From Oscillospiraceae bacterium (lineage in GTDB: Bacteria; Bacillota; Clostridia; Oscillospirales; Ruminococcaceae), in assembly GCA_015067315.1 (NCBI GenBank), contig SVMR01000003.1, forward strand, positions 79,737 to 143,736: a DNA stretch of 64,000 bases, given 5' to 3'. The position numbers were made by a program, and so were the translations under genes. Under the pieces are notes generated by a model. The model ran no database searches. It had not been told where the DNA came from and was given only the letters and a program-made list of their open reading frames with translations. Of this stretch, positions 20,239 through 30,124 are shown one piece after another. How positions within the stretch are numbered: the first letter of the stretch is position 1; every line of letters begins with the position of its first letter.

Positions 20239-20250
20239 TATTCATTTCCG

Positions 20251-20297
20251 AACAATAAAAAAATCTCCCATGAAAATGGGAGATTTTTTATTGTTCG
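20251..20297. terminator. Bidirectional terminator
   Basis: AACAATAAAAAAATCTCCCATGAAAATGGGAGATTTTTTATTGTT. Confidence 0.9.
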
Positions 20298-20695
20298 ATT
20301 TCATAGGGCCAATCGATTATTCCGCCGAATTCATAAACTTCGGAATAGCCGAGGGAAACAAGCGCTTCCGCGGCAATTTTGCTTCGGCGGCCGCTTCGGC
20401 AATAAACGAAAACCGGAACATCCTTTTCCGGAATCTCCGCCTCCGCCCTTTCCTCGATTTCATCGTGCGGGATAACGATTGCGCCGGGGATATGTCCTTC
20501 GGAAAATTCTTCTTCCGCTCTCGCATCCAGAAGAACGAATTCTTCGAGATCTTCCATCATTTCTTTTGCTTTTTCGGGATTTATATTCATATAAACACTT
20601 CCTTTTTCTTCCGCGCCGCATCCGGAAACCGCCAAAAGGAAAACCAACGCGGCAACGATTGAAAGCAATCTTCTTTTTATCATTCTTTTATACAT
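20288..20695 (-). CDS. Rhodanese-like domain lipoprotein
   Basis: Lipobox AVSGC; VYCRSGRRSKIAAEALVSLGY active-site loop; SD AAAGGAGA supports start at 20695. Confidence 0.88.
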   Translation of the reverse strand: MYKRMIKRRLLSIVAALVFLLAVSGCGAEEKGSVYMNINPEKAKEMMEDLEEFVLLDARAEEEFSEGHIPGAIVIPHDEIEERAEAEIPEKDVPVFVYCRSGRRSKIAAEALVSLGYSEVYEFGGIIDWPYEIEQ

Positions 20696-20795
20696 AAACC
20701 GATTCTCCTTTCCTGCTTTTTGTTTGACATAATTTAAAATTTGGGATATATTATTTTTATACTTTATTATAAAACTTTTCAAAGGAGCGAACAAT

Positions 20796-21470
20796 ATGCC
20801 CTGTGAAAAATGCCATTTGCTTATGAAGCAGTCCTTTCCTTTTTGGGAAAGCCTTTCCGAAACGGATAAGGCCGAACTTATGAACGGCGCCGGCTGCGCC
20901 GAATTCAAAAAAGGACAAAACATACATAACGGAACCGTATGCACCGGTATAATTTTTGTAAAAACCGGCTGTCTTCGGGTCTATATGCTTTCCGAAGAGG
21001 GAAAGGAAATCACCCTCTATCGGATTTTCGCCGGGGACGTTTGCGTTCTTTCCGCCTCCTGCATTCTTGAATCCATAAACTTCGACGTCCAGGTTGACGC
21101 CGAAGAGGACAGCCGCTGCTGTATTTTGAGTCCCGCTTCATTCCGCCGCGTTTCCGAAAGAAAGCCGGAAATGAAGAATTTCCTTCTTGAAAAAACGGTA
21201 AGCCGCTTTTCCGAAGTTATGTGGGTAATGCAGCAGATCCTTTTTATGAGCTTTGATAAACGCCTTGCGATTTTTCTTCTTAACGAAGCGGAAAACGCAA
21301 AAAGCCCCGAAATAAAGCTGACTCACGAACAGATTGCAAAATATATGGGCTCCGCAAGGGAGGTTGTGTCGCGCATGCTCAAATATTTTTCATCCGAAGG
21401 TTACGTTGAACTTTCCCGAGGCGGCGTCACAATAACTGATTTTGATGCTTTGGACCGTTTAGCCCTTTGA
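20796..21470 (+). CDS. Crp/Fnr-family transcriptional regulator
   Basis: cNMP-like N-terminal domain; C-terminal LTHEQIAKYMGSAREVVSRMLKYFSSEGYVELSRGGVTI. Confidence 0.93.
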   Translation: MPCEKCHLLMKQSFPFWESLSETDKAELMNGAGCAEFKKGQNIHNGTVCTGIIFVKTGCLRVYMLSEEGKEITLYRIFAGDVCVLSASCILESINFDVQVDAEEDSRCCILSPASFRRVSERKPEMKNFLLEKTVSRFSEVMWVMQQILFMSFDKRLAIFLLNEAENAKSPEIKLTHEQIAKYMGSAREVVSRMLKYFSSEGYVELSRGGVTITDFDALDRLAL

Positions 21471-21770
21471 AAACTGAACGACCCTTTCCTTCGGGCGGAA
21501 GCCGACCATTGAATCCACCGCTTTTCCGTCCCGGAAAAGAACAAGCGCCGGAATGCTCATGATTCCGTAACGGGAAGCAAGTTCCTTTTCTTCGTCAACG
21601 TTTACTTTTCCGAAGGAAACTCCTTCAACTTCTTCCGCAACCTGGTCAACAACCGGGGAAAGCATTCTGCAGGGTCCGCACCAGGGCGCCCAGAAATCAA
21701 CAACAACGGGGTTTCCGTTTTTAAGAACGTTTTCTTCAAAATTTTCTTTATTCAAAACTTTAACTGACAT
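21459..21770 (-). CDS. trxA: Thioredoxin
   Basis: DFWAPWCGPCRML and IMSIPALVLF. Confidence 0.95.
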   Translation of the reverse strand: MSVKVLNKENFEENVLKNGNPVVVDFWAPWCGPCRMLSPVVDQVAEEVEGVSFGKVNVDEEKELASRYGIMSIPALVLFRDGKAVDSMVGFRPKERVVQFSKG

Positions 21771-21813
21771 ATCTTCAAATCCTTTCGGTTATTAATTTGT
21801 TTTCGTTGAACTT

Positions 21814-21854
21814 ATTATAACCGGAAGGATTTTATATTTCCGTGACTTTGTCAC
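21814..21854 (-). promoter_or_regulatory. trxA promoter (-10 TATAAT) with upstream GTGAC-TTT-GTCAC palindrome (21842-21854)
   Basis: Palindrome centre ~41 bp upstream of inferred +1; weak -35. Confidence 0.55.
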
Positions 21855-21944
21855 AGTTAAAGCGTTTTTTTGAAAAATTTTTCAGGGATTGCTTTTTTGT
21901 AATAATTATCCGAAAGCCGCATATCCTTTTCTTATGAAAAGGCG

Positions 21945-23198
21945 GTGGTAAAAACGGAAAAACTTTCGGAAATAATTTGGGGACCCGCTCTTTTGATTCT
22001 TGTTCTCGGAACCGGGTTTTATCTTACCGCCGCGAGCGGATTTTTCCCAATCCGGAAGGCGGGTTTTGTTTTAAAAAACACCTTCGGCAAAATTTCCGGG
22101 GACAAAAAGTCTTTTTCCGCAACCGCAACCGCCCTTGGTGCAACGATCGGGACGGGAAACATCGTCGGGGTTTCCGCCGCAATTTCAATCGGCGGCGCAG
22201 GAGCGGTTTTCTGGATGTGGGCGGGCGCGTTCTTCGGAATGATGCTTAAATTTGCGGAAGCCGCCCTTGCAGTTAAATATAAAGGCGGCGCAATGAAATA
22301 TATCGAAAAAGCCTTCGGCGGAAGGTTCTTTTCGGTTTTATGGAGCATCTGCTGCGTTCTCGCTTCCTTCGGCGGCGGAAATATGATGCAGACCAACGCC
22401 GCCGGCGCTGTTTTTGAAAAATCTTTCGGAATCCCGGCGGTTTTTATCGGAACGGCCGTTGCCGCTCTGACTTTTGCGGTTCTTTTTTTCGGAGCAAAAG
22501 CGGTTTTAAAAACCTCTTCCCTGCTTGTTCCGGTAATGGCTCTTCTCTATATTTCCGGCTGTTTCGGGGTGCTTTTCATCTTCCGGGAAAACGTAATCCC
22601 CTCCCTCGCAAAAATCTTTTCCGAAGCGTTTGAGCCGCTCTCAATGGGCGGAGGGATAATCGGAATCCTGACTTCCGAAGCGCTCCGTACAGGAATTGCA
22701 AAAGGAACTTTCACCCACGAAGCGGGAATGGGTTCCGCCTCCCTTGCTCATTCCGAAAGCGGAAGCGACCCGCTTGTTCAGGGATGCTGGGGAATAATCG
22801 AGGTTTTTATCGATACGATTTTCGTTTGCAGCCTTACGGCGCTTGTTATTCTTTCAGGCGGGATTTCCGACCCGGAAGAAACTTTTTCTTTCTGCTTCGG
22901 AAGTTTCGGCGACGTTTTTCTTTCGATTTCGATGTTTCTTTTTGCCCTTGCGGCGGTGATCGGCTGGGCTTTTTACGGCGAAAAAGCTCTTTCCTTCGTC
23001 ACAAAAAGCAAGACCGCCGCGGTTTTTTACAGAATCATATTCTGCATTGCGGCAATAATCGGTTCCTTCGCGGAACTTCCGCTTATCTGGAACATAACGG
23101 ATATTTTCAACGGACTTATGATTTTTCCGAACCTTCTGGCGATAATTATTCTTTCGCCGGAGATTTTAAAGATTGCAAAAAAGAAGGAACGCCCGTAG
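21945..23198 (+). CDS. Alanine/glycine:cation symporter (AGCS) family protein
   Basis: ATALGATIGTGNIVGVSAAISIGGAGAVFWMWAGAFFGMMLKFAE. Confidence 0.93.
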   Translation: MVKTEKLSEIIWGPALLILVLGTGFYLTAASGFFPIRKAGFVLKNTFGKISGDKKSFSATATALGATIGTGNIVGVSAAISIGGAGAVFWMWAGAFFGMMLKFAEAALAVKYKGGAMKYIEKAFGGRFFSVLWSICCVLASFGGGNMMQTNAAGAVFEKSFGIPAVFIGTAVAALTFAVLFFGAKAVLKTSSLLVPVMALLYISGCFGVLFIFRENVIPSLAKIFSEAFEPLSMGGGIIGILTSEALRTGIAKGTFTHEAGMGSASLAHSESGSDPLVQGCWGIIEVFIDTIFVCSLTALVILSGGISDPEETFSFCFGSFGDVFLSISMFLFALAAVIGWAFYGEKALSFVTKSKTAAVFYRIIFCIAAIIGSFAELPLIWNITDIFNGLMIFPNLLAIIILSPEILKIAKKKERP

Positions 23199-23218
23199 GC
23201 GTTCCTTCTTTTTTTAAT
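23176..23218. terminator. Bidirectional terminator
   Basis: AAAAAAGAAGGAACGCCCGTAGGCGTTCCTTCTTTTTTT. Confidence 0.9.
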
Positions 23219-24305
23219 AATCAAGCAAATATTCAGTAATATCTATTATTTCCGTTTCCCCGTTTTCATAGGTTACTTTTACGGATTTTGCGCAAACGGA
23301 ATCGAATCCGAAAGTTCCCCAAGGAACGCGGCTTTCCATATCAAAAATCAGTTCAATATATTCAAATCTTTCGCTTATAATGTTTCCGTCTTTATCTATG
23401 AACCACATTCCTTCCGGCATCGGTTCACCTTTTTCGTCGAAAGTCCGAGCATATTCTCCCCGTTCCTGCCTTCCGACGGAAGCAGTTCCTATGCATTTTT
23501 CTTCGTTTACCGGACACCAGCCAAAACTTTGGAATTTATCGCAGATAATATTTCCGTTTTCATCTCCTAACAAATTTTTTATGCTTCCGTCTTCGCATTC
23601 CATCCAAAGCCAAAAACGATTCCCAAAATCAAGCGAAATTCCCGAATAAATGTTATCATAAAGAACTTCGCCGTTTTTCTTTACACCGTACTTCCATGAA
23701 CCGGCAAGATCAATATTGTAAAAATATCCGGTATAGAAAAAACCGTTGCCCCAGTCGTTTTCAAAAGCCTCATCAAAATATACCGGATTTAGTTTTCCGT
23801 CCTCTTCATGATAATCATACAAACCGCCTTTTGAAATTCCGCGCAAAGTTACGTCTGTTCCGGGCGCAACATCAAAACTCTCAAAAGCTCTGTCAGCAAC
23901 CGGATATCCGTTTCTGTCGAGAATATAATAGTACGTTGTGTCAATTTCTTTTGCATAGGGGTCGCCGTTTTCATCGTAAAAAAATCCCATAGCTTTTCCG
24001 TCAACTTCGCCCACATATTGGCAAAGGGCTGTTTCACCGAGGAAACGGATTTTTTTATAATCAACGCCGATTTGGTTTCCTTCGGAATCAAGAATCCTTA
24101 TTATTTTTGAACCGTCTTCAAAAACAGTTTCCTCGCCGATGAAATTTCCGGAATTTTTAATGCTTACCTTCGGCCATTCTTCATCCGGTTCCGATATTTC
24201 CGGATTTTCCGTTTCGCTCTGCGGTTCCTGAGCGACAGGTTCTTCCTGCGCTCCGCAGGCGCATAGCATAAGCAAAGCTAAAATCAACGCAAGCGTTTTT
24301 TCCAT
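23214..24305 (-). CDS. WG-repeat-like lipoprotein
   Basis: Lipobox LCACG; repeated DENG/WYGVKKNG-type motifs; paralogue of next gene. Confidence 0.75.
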   Translation of the reverse strand: MEKTLALILALLMLCACGAQEEPVAQEPQSETENPEISEPDEEWPKVSIKNSGNFIGEETVFEDGSKIIRILDSEGNQIGVDYKKIRFLGETALCQYVGEVDGKAMGFFYDENGDPYAKEIDTTYYYILDRNGYPVADRAFESFDVAPGTDVTLRGISKGGLYDYHEEDGKLNPVYFDEAFENDWGNGFFYTGYFYNIDLAGSWKYGVKKNGEVLYDNIYSGISLDFGNRFWLWMECEDGSIKNLLGDENGNIICDKFQSFGWCPVNEEKCIGTASVGRQERGEYARTFDEKGEPMPEGMWFIDKDGNIISERFEYIELIFDMESRVPWGTFGFDSVCAKSVKVTYENGETEIIDITEYLLDY

Positions 24306-24343
24306 AGGAAGCGCCTCCTTTTCCTAATATAAACTCAAATATT

Positions 24344-25408
24344 TCAATAATATTTTGCATATTCCGAAATATCAATAATTTCCGTCGTTCCGTCCGAAAA
24401 AGTCACTTTCGCCGTTTTCGCGCAGTACATCTCTTCCCAAACTCCCCAGGGAACCTTTTTGTCTTTGCTGAAAACAAGCACGATATGCTCGAATCTCTCG
24501 CTTATGATATTGCCTTCCTTATCGATAAACCACATTCCGTCCGGCATCGGCTCTCCGTTCTCATCGAAAACCGGAAGATATTCCACCCGGTCGTCAACTC
24601 CGTTTCCGGCGGTGCCGATATAGCTGTTTTCATCAAAAGGCGCAAACCAGATATATTCAAATTTATTATCGCAAAGAATATTTCCGTTTTCGTCCGCAAT
24701 CATTCTTTTGCAGCCGTCGGCGCAGTCCAAATCGAGCAGAACCGTATCCCCGAAAAGAAGACTTATTCCGGAATAAAGATTATCAAAAAGAACTTTTTCG
24801 TCTTTTTTAAGTCCGTATTGCCATGAATGGCTGTTGTAATAATAATGTGTATATGTGAACCCGTTTCCCCAATCCGATTCAAGGGATTCATCTTTCCAGG
24901 CTAAAACAAGTTCACCGTTTTCTTTAACGAAATCATAGGCATTGCCTTTTGAATTTCCGCGGATATCTATGTTCATATTCTCAAATATCTCAAAATGTTC
25001 AAAAGCAATATCGACAACCGGAATTCCGTTTTCGTCAAGAAGGTAATAGTTGGGTGCTTGCACTTCTTCCGAATACGGAACGCCGTTTTCATCATAAAGA
25101 TAGAGCCTTTCCGTTCCTTCAAAAGAAGCAACATAGCTGCAAACGTGGGCTTCATGCGGTCTTGCTCTCCGAAGGGATGTATAATCAATTCCGACCCGTT
25201 TTCCTTCGGAATCGAAAACCTTTACGGTTTCGTTTCCGTCCGGTTCTTTCGTTATTTCAACCGTCAGATTTCCGTATTTTTTAGTTTCGGTTTCCGGTTC
25301 GGAAGAAATTTCCGCTTCGCTATGCGGTTCCTGTGCGACAGGTTCTTCTTCCACACCGCAGGCGGAAAGCATCAGCAAAACCAAAACCAACAAAAGCAGT
25401 TTTTTCAT
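24344..25408 (-). CDS. WG-repeat-like lipoprotein, tandem paralogue
   Basis: Lipobox LSACG; colinear similarity with 23214-24305; MKKLLLL start with SD GGAGGTG. Confidence 0.75.
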   Translation of the reverse strand: MKKLLLLVLVLLMLSACGVEEEPVAQEPHSEAEISSEPETETKKYGNLTVEITKEPDGNETVKVFDSEGKRVGIDYTSLRRARPHEAHVCSYVASFEGTERLYLYDENGVPYSEEVQAPNYYLLDENGIPVVDIAFEHFEIFENMNIDIRGNSKGNAYDFVKENGELVLAWKDESLESDWGNGFTYTHYYYNSHSWQYGLKKDEKVLFDNLYSGISLLFGDTVLLDLDCADGCKRMIADENGNILCDNKFEYIWFAPFDENSYIGTAGNGVDDRVEYLPVFDENGEPMPDGMWFIDKEGNIISERFEHIVLVFSKDKKVPWGVWEEMYCAKTAKVTFSDGTTEIIDISEYAKYY

Positions 25409-25429
25409 CGGAAGCACCTCCTTTAAAAA

Positions 25430-26290
25430 TTATTTTCCGAAATATCCTTTAATATCCGCATCCCGCCAGACTTCGGCAATCCGTTCTTCCGAACCGTATG
25501 CGGCAATAAAATCTTCGTATTCAAGTCCGTAACGCTCAATATAATGATAGATATTCATAAGACATTCTTCCTCTTCCGACCAAAGAAGATTCGTGTACTC
25601 ATCAAAAGTCATGTACGGTTCGGAACGGAATTTTTCATATTCCGCCCTGAATTCATCGGAATTTATGTATCTTATAATTTCAATATCAATAAAATGCGCC
25701 TGTTCCGGATGGGAACAGTTGTTAACCGGAAGACCGAGTTCTCTCCCCTTTTCATAAACAACTTTTTTGCCGCCGTCTTCAAAAACAAAAGTCACGCGGT
25801 TTTCGTAAATTTTTATTTCGGAAATATTTTTGATTTTTTCCCGGCGTTCGTTGTTTCGATAAGTATCTATCCAATATTCTGCAAAAACCCAGTTTCCGTC
25901 AGTTTCGGAATATGAGATTTTATATAATTCCCAGGTGGTTCCGGATGCTGATATGAAGAATTTTTCGTCCTTGTTTTCCGGATATTTTTCCGCGAAGGAA
26001 AGAAGGTTTTCATAACCGGAACATTTTTCGGCTCCGTAAAAAGCATAACCCTTTTCCGTCATTTCTTCCGAAGGTTCTTCCGAATTCCAAAGGATTTCAA
26101 AAAGTTCTTCCGTTTCCGGATCAAACAGTTTTTCCTCTTCCGGCTCTGTTTCTTCGGTTTCCTGCGGTAAAAATTCCGCTTCGCTCTGCGGATTTTCCGC
26201 CGGTTCCTCCGAAATTTCTTCCGGAGAGCAGGAGGAAAACAAAAGCATCACCGCAAAAAGAAAAGCTGCAGTTTTAAATGTTTTTTTCAT
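25430..26290 (-). CDS. Lipoprotein of unknown function
   Basis: Lipobox LFSSCS and acidic linker. Confidence 0.7.
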   Translation of the reverse strand: MKKTFKTAAFLFAVMLLFSSCSPEEISEEPAENPQSEAEFLPQETEETEPEEEKLFDPETEELFEILWNSEEPSEEMTEKGYAFYGAEKCSGYENLLSFAEKYPENKDEKFFISASGTTWELYKISYSETDGNWVFAEYWIDTYRNNERREKIKNISEIKIYENRVTFVFEDGGKKVVYEKGRELGLPVNNCSHPEQAHFIDIEIIRYINSDEFRAEYEKFRSEPYMTFDEYTNLLWSEEEECLMNIYHYIERYGLEYEDFIAAYGSEERIAEVWRDADIKGYFGK

Positions 26291-26361
26291 TGAAATTCCT
26301 CCCTTCTATAATATTAGTAACAAATTTTCCCGTTTTTGTTGCATCCGCAGAAAAAAATCTT

Positions 26362-26400
26362 ATAAAAAAAGGAGAACCGAAACGGTTCTCCTTTTTGGCT
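26362..26400. terminator. Intrinsic terminator
   Basis: AAAAAAAGGAGAACCGAAACGGTTCTCCTTTTT. Confidence 0.88.
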
Positions 26401-26403
26401 TTA

Positions 26404-27810
26404 TTATTTTGCGTTATAGAAAGCTTCGGAAGCTTTGTGCATCATATAGATATCGATTTTTGTTGCGATTTCCATCGGTGCGTGCATCGAAAGAAGCGGA
26501 ACGCCGACGTCAATAGTATCTACCTGGAGGCGGGAGATGAATTTTGCAACGGTGCCGCCGCCGCCTTCGTTAACTTTGCCGAGTTCGCCGGTCTGCCAGA
26601 CAACGTTTGCGTCATCAAGGATTCTTCTGACTTCGCCGCAGAATTCCGCGGGACAGTCGTTGGTGGAATATTTGCCGCCGGAACCGGTGTATTTTGTAAC
26701 AACAATGCCGTAATTGAGGTATGCGGCGTTCATTTTTTCATGAACCTGGGGGAAGGTCGGGTCAACCGCCGCGTTAACGTCCGCGGAAATGCATTTGCTG
26801 TTTTCAAGAATAACGTGACCGGGAACGCCATAGGGTCTGCCGAGGTCTTCCGCAAAATATGCGAGCATTTTGCTGTTCATACCGGTGGGGCCGTCGGAAC
26901 CGGTTTCTTCTTTGTCCGCAAAGCATGCAACTGCGGTATATTCCGGATCGGAAGCAAGAATACCGGTGAGTTCGCCGTATGCGCAAACTCTGTCGTCGTG
27001 ACCGTATGCGCCAATAAGACCGCGGTCAAAGCCGATATCTCTTGCTTTTCCTGCGGGAACCATGGTGAGTTCTGCGCTCTGGAAATCCTCTTCGACGATT
27101 CCGTATTTTTCAAAAAGGATGGAAGCGATGTTGAGTTTTACTTTTTCGCTTACTTCGTCATCACGGAAAGGCATTGAACCGACGATTATGTTCAGTTCCT
27201 CGCCCTTGATTCCGTCGCCGAGTTTTCTGTCCATCTGCTCTTTTGCAAGATGGGGAAGAAGATCGGAAACGCAGAAGATAGGTTCGCTTTCTTCTTCGCC
27301 GACGGTTACGGTTACGGAAGTTCCGTCTTTTTTGATTACAACGCCATGGAGAGCAAGGGGAATTGTTGTCCACTGATATCTCTTGATTCCGCCGTAATAA
27401 TGGGTTTTAAGGAGTGCAAGCTCCTGATCCTCATAAAGCGGATTGGGTTTGATATCAAGGCGGGGAGAATCTATATGAGCGGCTGCGATATGCATACCTT
27501 CCTCAATGGGTTTTCTGCCGATTTTTGCAAACATGAAAGCTTTGTTGCGGTTGTTGAGATAAACTTTGTCGCCTGCAACATATTTTTTGCCGGGTTCAAA
27601 AGGAACAAATCCTTCCTTTTCAAGAACCGGAACTACCCAATCGATAAATTCACGTTCGGTTTTGCAGGTGCTGATGAAATCTTTATAAGGTTCGCAATAA
27701 TCGAAAGCGGCCTTGATTTCCTCTTCGGAAAGAGTAGAACCTGCGTTCTTGGGTGCACGGAAAAGCTTTTCTTTAAGAAGCTGTCCTGCGGATTTTTCTT
27801 TTTCGCTCAT
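26404..27810 (-). CDS. M18 family aminopeptidase
   Basis: AAHIDSPRLDIKPNPLYED; CFADKEETGSDGPTGMNSKM. Confidence 0.93.
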   Translation of the reverse strand: MSEKEKSAGQLLKEKLFRAPKNAGSTLSEEEIKAAFDYCEPYKDFISTCKTEREFIDWVVPVLEKEGFVPFEPGKKYVAGDKVYLNNRNKAFMFAKIGRKPIEEGMHIAAAHIDSPRLDIKPNPLYEDQELALLKTHYYGGIKRYQWTTIPLALHGVVIKKDGTSVTVTVGEEESEPIFCVSDLLPHLAKEQMDRKLGDGIKGEELNIIVGSMPFRDDEVSEKVKLNIASILFEKYGIVEEDFQSAELTMVPAGKARDIGFDRGLIGAYGHDDRVCAYGELTGILASDPEYTAVACFADKEETGSDGPTGMNSKMLAYFAEDLGRPYGVPGHVILENSKCISADVNAAVDPTFPQVHEKMNAAYLNYGIVVTKYTGSGGKYSTNDCPAEFCGEVRRILDDANVVWQTGELGKVNEGGGGTVAKFISRLQVDTIDVGVPLLSMHAPMEIATKIDIYMMHKASEAFYNAK

Positions 27811-27857
27811 GTTGTTTCTCCTTTTCTATATAAGATTTTTATTGGTTTATTTAAAAA

Positions 27858-28430
27858 TCAGTCAAAACCGTAAACGCTTTGATAGCCTTTGCGGTATGCG
27901 CTGACTTTTTCGCGGTATTTTGACGTTTCCTCATAGGGAATCGTATGGAGCGTTCTTCCGTCGGAAGAATATTCCGGGTTTTCAAGCCATTTTGCAACGG
28001 CGTTTGGACCTGCGTTATATGCGGCATAAGCCGTTTCCCATTCCCCGAACTTATCGTAATGATATGAAAGAAGCCAGACGCCGTAATCTATATTGGTTTC
28101 AGGGTCATACATATCGTCCCAGTCTGCGCCGGTCGCTCCCCGGTAATAATCGATCCATTCAAAGGCGTCTTTTGTGATCTGCATAAGTCCTCTTGCGCCG
28201 ACCCAGCTTTCCGCGTTGGGGTCAAAACCGCTTTCGGTGCGGATAACCGCATAGATCACGGAAAGAGGAACGCCGTATTCTTCGGATTTTTGTTCAACGG
28301 TTTCGCTGTAATCCGTCGGATATGCCCAATGTTCAAGAAGCTTCGTGCTTTTGTTCATCATAAATCCGGCAAAAAATATAAAAACCACAACAAGAAGACC
28401 GAGAAGAGCGTTTTTTATAACCTTACCCAA
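27858..28430 (-). CDS. Lytic transglycosylase (SLT domain)
   Basis: AVIRTESGFDPNAESWVGARGLMQI...AYNAGPNAV; TTG start at 28430 after SD GCGGAGG, supported over the annotated 28505 start inside coaE. Confidence 0.9.
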   Translation of the reverse strand: MGKVIKNALLGLLVVVFIFFAGFMMNKSTKLLEHWAYPTDYSETVEQKSEEYGVPLSVIYAVIRTESGFDPNAESWVGARGLMQITKDAFEWIDYYRGATGADWDDMYDPETNIDYGVWLLSYHYDKFGEWETAYAAYNAGPNAVAKWLENPEYSSDGRTLHTIPYEETSKYREKVSAYRKGYQSVYGFD

Positions 28431-28434
28431 AAAA

Positions 28435-29058
28435 TCAATCCTCCGCAGCCGTTTTATTTTTAAGAAGCACCATATTTTTGAGCACGGAATTGATATTCCG
28501 TTCAAGTTCCGCTTCGGTGCTGTCGTTATGAATCACAAAATCGGAGTTTGCGGTATAGAATTCCTCCGGTTTTTGAGCATTGATGCGTCTTTCCGCATCG
28601 TTTTTTGAAATATTGTCCCTTTTGATGATTCTTGTTTTTCTTGTTTCGGAATCCGCAACAACGGAAACAAGCGCATCGCAAAGCTTTCCGCAGCCGCTTT
28701 CGATAACTGTCGCGCCGTCGATAACAACCGTTTTTGCGCCCGCGGCAACACTTATGAGCACTCGGTGCTCAATTTCATCAAGAATATAGGGGAAGATTAT
28801 TTTATTAAGCGCCTCAAGTTCCTTTTTATCGGAAAAGACTATTCTTCCAAGGGCTTTTCGGTTTATTTTGCCTTTTTCATCGAGCACAAGGCAGGAAAAG
28901 CGGCTTACGATATCATAAATACAGTCAAGATTGCTGTCGGTTATGTCGTGGGCAACGGAATCCGCGTCTATAACTGCGGCGCCTTTTTTACGAAAAATTT
29001 CCCTTGCGGTGCTTTTTCCCGCGCCGGTCTGCCCGGTAAGTCCAATGATGTCTGCCAT
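28435..29058 (-). CDS. coaE: Dephospho-CoA kinase
   Basis: IGLTGQTGAGKSTAREIF, VIDADSVAH. Confidence 0.93.
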   Translation of the reverse strand: MADIIGLTGQTGAGKSTAREIFRKKGAAVIDADSVAHDITDSNLDCIYDIVSRFSCLVLDEKGKINRKALGRIVFSDKKELEALNKIIFPYILDEIEHRVLISVAAGAKTVVIDGATVIESGCGKLCDALVSVVADSETRKTRIIKRDNISKNDAERRINAQKPEEFYTANSDFVIHNDSTEAELERNINSVLKNMVLLKNKTAAED

Positions 29059-29085
29059 TTTCCGTCACTCCTTTTAATGCCGTGC

Positions 29086-30105
29086 TCAAAGTTCGATTAT
29101 ATCAAAACCCGCCGCCCTTATAAGACGGTTATAAACCGCAAGACCGATTCCGCTTGCCTTAGGCGAATGGGCAAAAACCTTTTCGGCGCCGCTTTCGTCG
29201 ATTATCCGAAGGGCATCGAAGATATGTTCCGCCTGTTCCGCGTCGGAAAATTCCGAACCGTAGGTTACGGTGCTCACGGAAAGTTTTTCCGCTTCCTCGT
29301 CGAAGCAAAGAGCGAAAATGCCTTCTTTTGCGTGCTCATTTACGAATTTTATATAGTCTTCCGAACTTGCTTTTATAAGGGTTACCTGCGCTTTCGGCGC
29401 ATAGTGTTTATATTTCATCCCGGGGGAAAGAACTTTTTCGCCCTCTTCGAGTTTTTCGAGCACCGCATGGGAAATTTCGACTTCGCCGAGAGTTTCCCGA
29501 AGCTGCTCAAGGGTTATGTATCCCGGGCGGAGAAGCACGGTTTTTTCCCCGACAAAGGAAATTATCGTCGATTCAACCCCGACGGAGGAAGCTCCGCCGT
29601 CGATTATTGCGTCAACCCTTCCCATAAGGTCATGTACGCAATGCTCAAAACTTGTCGGGCTCGGGCTTCCGGAAAGATTTGCGGAAGGCGCCGCAAGTGG
29701 AATTCCCGCCGCTTCGATAATCGCCCTTGCAACCGGATGCGCAGGAAAACGAACTGCGACGGAAGGAAGATTTGCGCTTGTTACATCCGGAATTTTTTCG
29801 CTTTTTTTCATAATCATTGTAAGAGGACCGGGCCAGAATTTTTCCGCAAGAAGCCTTGCGCCTTCCGGAAATTCCGCAGCGATATCTTTGAGCATGCTCA
29901 TATCGGAGATATGGACAATAAGAGGGTTGTCGCCGGGGCGTCCCTTTGCCTTAAAAATATTTTCGCAGGCTTTTTCGTCAAAAGCATTCGCCGCAAGGCC
30001 ATAGACCGTTTCCGTCGGAATTGCGGCAAGACCGCCGTTTTTAAGTATATTCGCAACGGCTTCGACCGAGCCTTCTTTTTTTGCATCAAAAAGCAAAGTT
30101 TCCAT
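29086..30105 (-). CDS. L-threonylcarbamoyladenylate synthase (Sua5/YwlC/TsaC with Sua5 domain)
   Basis: GGLAAIPTETVYGLAANAFDEKA, KGRPGDNPL, C-terminal Sua5 domain. Confidence 0.93.
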   Translation of the reverse strand: METLLFDAKKEGSVEAVANILKNGGLAAIPTETVYGLAANAFDEKACENIFKAKGRPGDNPLIVHISDMSMLKDIAAEFPEGARLLAEKFWPGPLTMIMKKSEKIPDVTSANLPSVAVRFPAHPVARAIIEAAGIPLAAPSANLSGSPSPTSFEHCVHDLMGRVDAIIDGGASSVGVESTIISFVGEKTVLLRPGYITLEQLRETLGEVEISHAVLEKLEEGEKVLSPGMKYKHYAPKAQVTLIKASSEDYIKFVNEHAKEGIFALCFDEEAEKLSVSTVTYGSEFSDAEQAEHIFDALRIIDESGAEKVFAHSPKASGIGLAVYNRLIRAAGFDIIEL

Positions 30106-30124
30106 TTTTTCTCCAGACTTTCGG

